A stretch of DNA of 7,047 nt from Nitrospinota bacterium (GTDB lineage: Bacteria > Nitrospinota > Nitrospinia > UBA9942). The stretch covers positions 1-7,047 of the forward strand of contig JACQEW010000292.1 in NCBI GenBank assembly GCA_016200365.1, written 5' to 3'. Positions 5,156 to 7,047 of the stretch are shown piece by piece. A program made the position numbers and the translations under genes. A model generated the notes under the pieces. It saw only the letters and a program-made list of their open reading frames with translations, had not been told where the DNA came from and did no database searches. How positions within the stretch are numbered: position 1 is the first letter of the stretch; each line of letters opens with the position of its first letter.

Positions 5156-6775
5156 TTACGGTTTTTGAAACATCTTCCATGTCTCATAACCACCCGAGAG
5201 ATTTTTTACATCAAATCCGTGATGCTTTAAAATCCTGTAAGCGAGATAAGAAGTATATCCAACACGACAATAAATGGCAATCTTTTTATTTTTTAGCTCA
5301 TCTATCTTATCCCGTAATTTTGAGATTGGGATATTTTTTGCACCTGAGATAGAATCCCTTAAGAACATGGGCGCCTTCAATACATCAAGAATCTGATATT
5401 CTCCATTCAATTCATCAGGTGTCATAACTTCAACATCCTTTCTCAATATATTTGATGCCACATGTGATGCAATATTTACAGGGTCCTTTGGTGAGCTGAA
5501 GGGCGGTGTGTAGGAGAGGTCGAGGTTTTCAAGATCGTAAACGGTCATGCCAGCGCTGCAGGCAGTGGCAAAGACATCTATCCTCTTATCTACCCCATCG
5601 CTTCCAACTACCTGAGCGCCGAGAAGCCTGCCTGTGTTTTTCTCAAAAATCACCTTTACAGCCATTTGTTTAGCCTCAGGAAACCACCCCACATGATTGG
5701 GTGAATGGGTATATGAAACGAGATAGTCAAATCCCTCCTTTTTTGCCTCCCTTTCACTCAAGCCTGTCTTTCCGGCAATTAGATTTAAGACCCTCACGAC
5801 AAAGGCTGCAACAGCGCCTTTATATATAAGACTCCCGCCTGCTGCATTCGCCCCTGCAACCCTCCCTTGCCTCTGGGCAGAACCTGCCAGCGGTATAAGC
5901 GCCTTTTTATTTGTAATCAGATTTGTAACTTCAACGGCATCGCCGCAGGCATATATATTTTCATCCGAGGTCTGCATCCTCTTATTTACCTCGATTCCAC
6001 CCAATGAGCCGATATTTAACCCGCATTCTCTGGCAAGCATTACATTGGGTCTGACCCCTGTCCCTATTATGATGAGGTCTGTTTTTATTGTCCTCCCACT
6101 GTTTAATATAATCTCTTTCACTGGGTCTCCAGAGAATTCCTTTATAGAATCATTCAGGATGAGATTGACCTTATTTTCGAGGAGATGCCGTTCAATGTAA
6201 CCCGCCATCTCAGTGTCGAGTTGAGGCATGACCTGAGGAAGAATTTCAATGAGCGTTATCCCTTTTTTGAGTTTTATCAGCGCCTCAACAGCCTCAAGTC
6301 CGATAAAACCAGAGCCTATTACAGTAACATGCCTGCCTCTTTTCAGCTTTTCTTTAATAGAGACAGCATCATCAATGCTTCTTAAGGTAAAGACATTTTT
6401 AAATTTAAGGGCATTATTTACAGGCAATATAGGTTCTGTGCCAGGAGAGAGTATCAATCTGTCATAGGGCGTAAAAAAGGTCTTACCAGAGGGGTCTTTA
6501 ATCTCCAATTCCTTTTTCTCACGGTCAATCTTCATGACCTCATGGTGGGGATTTATGCTCACATTAAAAACCTGAGAAAAGTCCTTTGCTGACCAGAGGA
6601 GGAGCAATTTCTCGCTTTTAACTTCACCTGAAATCAGATATGGCAATCCGCAGGAGGCAAAACTTATGTGTGGACCCTTTTCATAGAGGAGAATCTCTGC
6701 GTCTTCATTTGTCCTCCTCGCCTTTGCAGCAGCCGATGCACCACCTGCAACACCTCCGACAATTACTATCCGCAT
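5156..6775 (-). CDS. CoA-disulfide reductase with C-terminal rhodanese domain
   Basis: A 539-residue flavoprotein of the CoADR-rhodanese (NADH-dependent persulfide/polysulfide reductase) type. It is expected to use NAD(P)H to reduce CoA disulfide, CoA persulfide or polysulfide in the cytoplasm. Visible elements are the FAD motif GGVAGG (7-12), SFASCGLPY with active-site Cys42, and the NAD(P) motif GSGFIGLE (154-161). Glu177 at the end of the next strand favours NADH. YACGDA (275-280) is the second FAD motif, and LSYTPPFSSPKDPVN (420-434) contains Tyr422, matching the conserved CoADR tyrosine. The rhodanese domain spans about 452-539, with Cys503 in YCRVGYTS and SGGYETW near the end. Its usual D-V-R-E start is replaced by LDVLKAPMFLRD, a departure from the family norm. 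The start has a strong site: GGGAGG a few bases before the ATG. A palindromic repeat lies just upstream. Confidence 0.9.
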   Translation of the reverse strand: MRIVIVGGVAGGASAAAKARRTNEDAEILLYEKGPHISFASCGLPYLISGEVKSEKLLLLWSAKDFSQVFNVSINPHHEVMKIDREKKELEIKDPSGKTFFTPYDRLILSPGTEPILPVNNALKFKNVFTLRSIDDAVSIKEKLKRGRHVTVIGSGFIGLEAVEALIKLKKGITLIEILPQVMPQLDTEMAGYIERHLLENKVNLILNDSIKEFSGDPVKEIILNSGRTIKTDLIIIGTGVRPNVMLARECGLNIGSLGGIEVNKRMQTSDENIYACGDAVEVTNLITNKKALIPLAGSAQRQGRVAGANAAGGSLIYKGAVAAFVVRVLNLIAGKTGLSEREAKKEGFDYLVSYTHSPNHVGWFPEAKQMAVKVIFEKNTGRLLGAQVVGSDGVDKRIDVFATACSAGMTVYDLENLDLSYTPPFSSPKDPVNIASHVASNILRKDVEVMTPDELNGEYQILDVLKAPMFLRDSISGAKNIPISKLRDKIDELKNKKIAIYCRVGYTSYLAYRILKHHGFDVKNLSGGYETWKMFQKP

Positions 6776-6821
6776 ATTACCTCCCTAACCCGGACAAGCC
6801 GGAACCAAAAAGAAAAACACC

Positions 6822-6922
6822 TTTTAACGCAAAGACGCAAAGGACAAAGAGAGTCGCAAAGAGATAATTATTTAAGCAAATCTTTGCGTCTTTGCTTCCT
6901 TTCTGTTAACTTTGCGTTAAAA
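6822..6922. repeat. Palindromic repeat of CGCAAAG words
   Basis: The ends are a perfect 13-bp inverted repeat: TTTTAACGCAAAG at 6822-6834 and CTTTGCGTTAAAA at 6910-6922. Further in, AGACGCAAAG (6834-6843) pairs with CTTTGCGTCT (6882-6891), and CGCAAAGA (6855-6862) can pair with TCTTTGCG (6881-6888). Read on the minus strand, the left arm ends with words of 9, 8 and 9 nt, CTTTGCGT being the 8-nt one, like the outer arms at 5115-5149. The element lies about 46 bp upstream of the CoADR-rhodanese start codon and so probably falls in its leader or promoter region. Confidence 0.8.
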
Positions 6923-6968
6923 TTTCTTGTCCTATTCCCCATCCAAACCACCAATGTTCCTGCATCAT
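6906..6968 (-). pseudogene. Small Trp-rich ORF, apparently cut by the CGCAAAG repeat
   Basis: An AGGTGG site about eight bases upstream leads to an ATG-ATG pair and a frame starting MMQEHWWFGWG. The aromatic- and Gly-rich opening resembles the N-termini of small membrane proteins. The frame enters the palindromic repeat and stops inside it at 6906 after 20 codons, with no hydrophobic segment reached. It may be the 5' remnant of a small gene interrupted by the repeat, or a chance ORF. Joining across the repeat keeps a frame open but gives no clear membrane segment, so the remnant idea is unproven. Confidence 0.3.
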
Positions 6969-7047
6969 AAAACTCACCACCTATTTTGCTTTAACTCCAT
7001 ATCCCCTGAAATTCCAAATAGAAGCTATATAAGGTATTATTCCCCTC
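6969..7047 (-). other. Window-edge sequence, possible 3' end of another minus-strand gene
   Basis: Two minus-strand frames are open from the window edge. One reads IIPYIASIWNFRGYGVKAK and stops with TAG at 6981-6983, just before the ribosome-binding-like AGGTGG. The other stops with TAA at 6991-6993. Each is only about 20 codons, too short to identify. The sequence to the right of the window is needed to decide whether a gene ends here. Confidence 0.2.

Noticed and set aside
4951..5193. Open frames of about 80 codons across the gap between the flavoprotein genes, on both strands
   Set aside because: They are translations of the nested palindrome, low-complexity and overlapping both real genes.
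6791..6804. CCGG-ACAAG-CCGG hairpin upstream of the CoADR gene as an attenuator
   Set aside because: The stem is only 4 bp and has no following U-run; too weak to call.
6640..6970. Plus-strand ORFs over the CoADR 5' end and the upstream repeat
   Set aside because: They are antisense shadows of the CoADR gene extended through the CGCAAAG repeat.

Overview
The window looks like chromosomal sequence from an environmental, probably anaerobic or microaerophilic sulfur-metabolising bacterium. The evidence is gene content only: a sulfide:quinone-oxidoreductase-like flavoprotein, a CoA-disulfide-reductase/rhodanese fusion and a compact glycogen-phosphorylase-type enzyme, in moderately AT-rich DNA with many palindromic intergenic repeats. 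A Nitrospirota- or Desulfobacterota-like genome would fit, but the phylum cannot be fixed from this window.

Layout. Positions 1-590 hold no convincing gene; they contain a GC-rich hairpin (62-86), two repeat palindromes (211-280 and 310-396) and a weak possible promoter. Two plus-strand genes follow: a very AT-rich, unrecognised single-pass membrane protein (591-1112, with a plausible alternative TTG start at 615) and a small retropepsin-like (clan AA) aspartic protease (1283-1663). The rest is a minus-strand block, read from right to left: remnants of small ORFs at the window edge (6906-7047), the CoA-disulfide reductase/rhodanese fusion (5156-6775), the SQR-like flavoprotein (3728-4966), a 27-codon putative membrane peptide that begins on the codon after the SQR stop (3644-3727), and an alpha-glucan phosphorylase (1782-3497). 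The aspartic protease and the phosphorylase genes converge.

Function. The two flavoproteins are a plausible sulfur-handling pair: the SQR-like enzyme would pass electrons from sulfide to quinone and make persulfide or polysulfide, and the CoADR-rhodanese would reduce CoA disulfide, persulfide or polysulfide with NAD(P)H. The phosphorylase releases glucose-1-phosphate from storage glucan and has no evident link to them beyond strand.

Most unusual signal. The main gaps on the minus-strand block, and the leading non-coding region, contain long imperfect palindromes whose arms are arrays of short degenerate words. Two word lengths recur: about 9 nt (310-396, the outer arms of 5006-5149, and 6822-6922; about 10 nt at 211-280) and 7 nt (both layers of 3506-3640 and the inner layer of 5006-5149). 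Two 9-nt arms with different words share the same 9-9-8-9 spacing, and a 7-nt palindrome is nested inside a 9-nt one. This suggests repeat families that keep a common metre while the word changes. One of them abuts the phosphorylase start codon and leaves that gene without a visible Shine-Dalgarno sequence.
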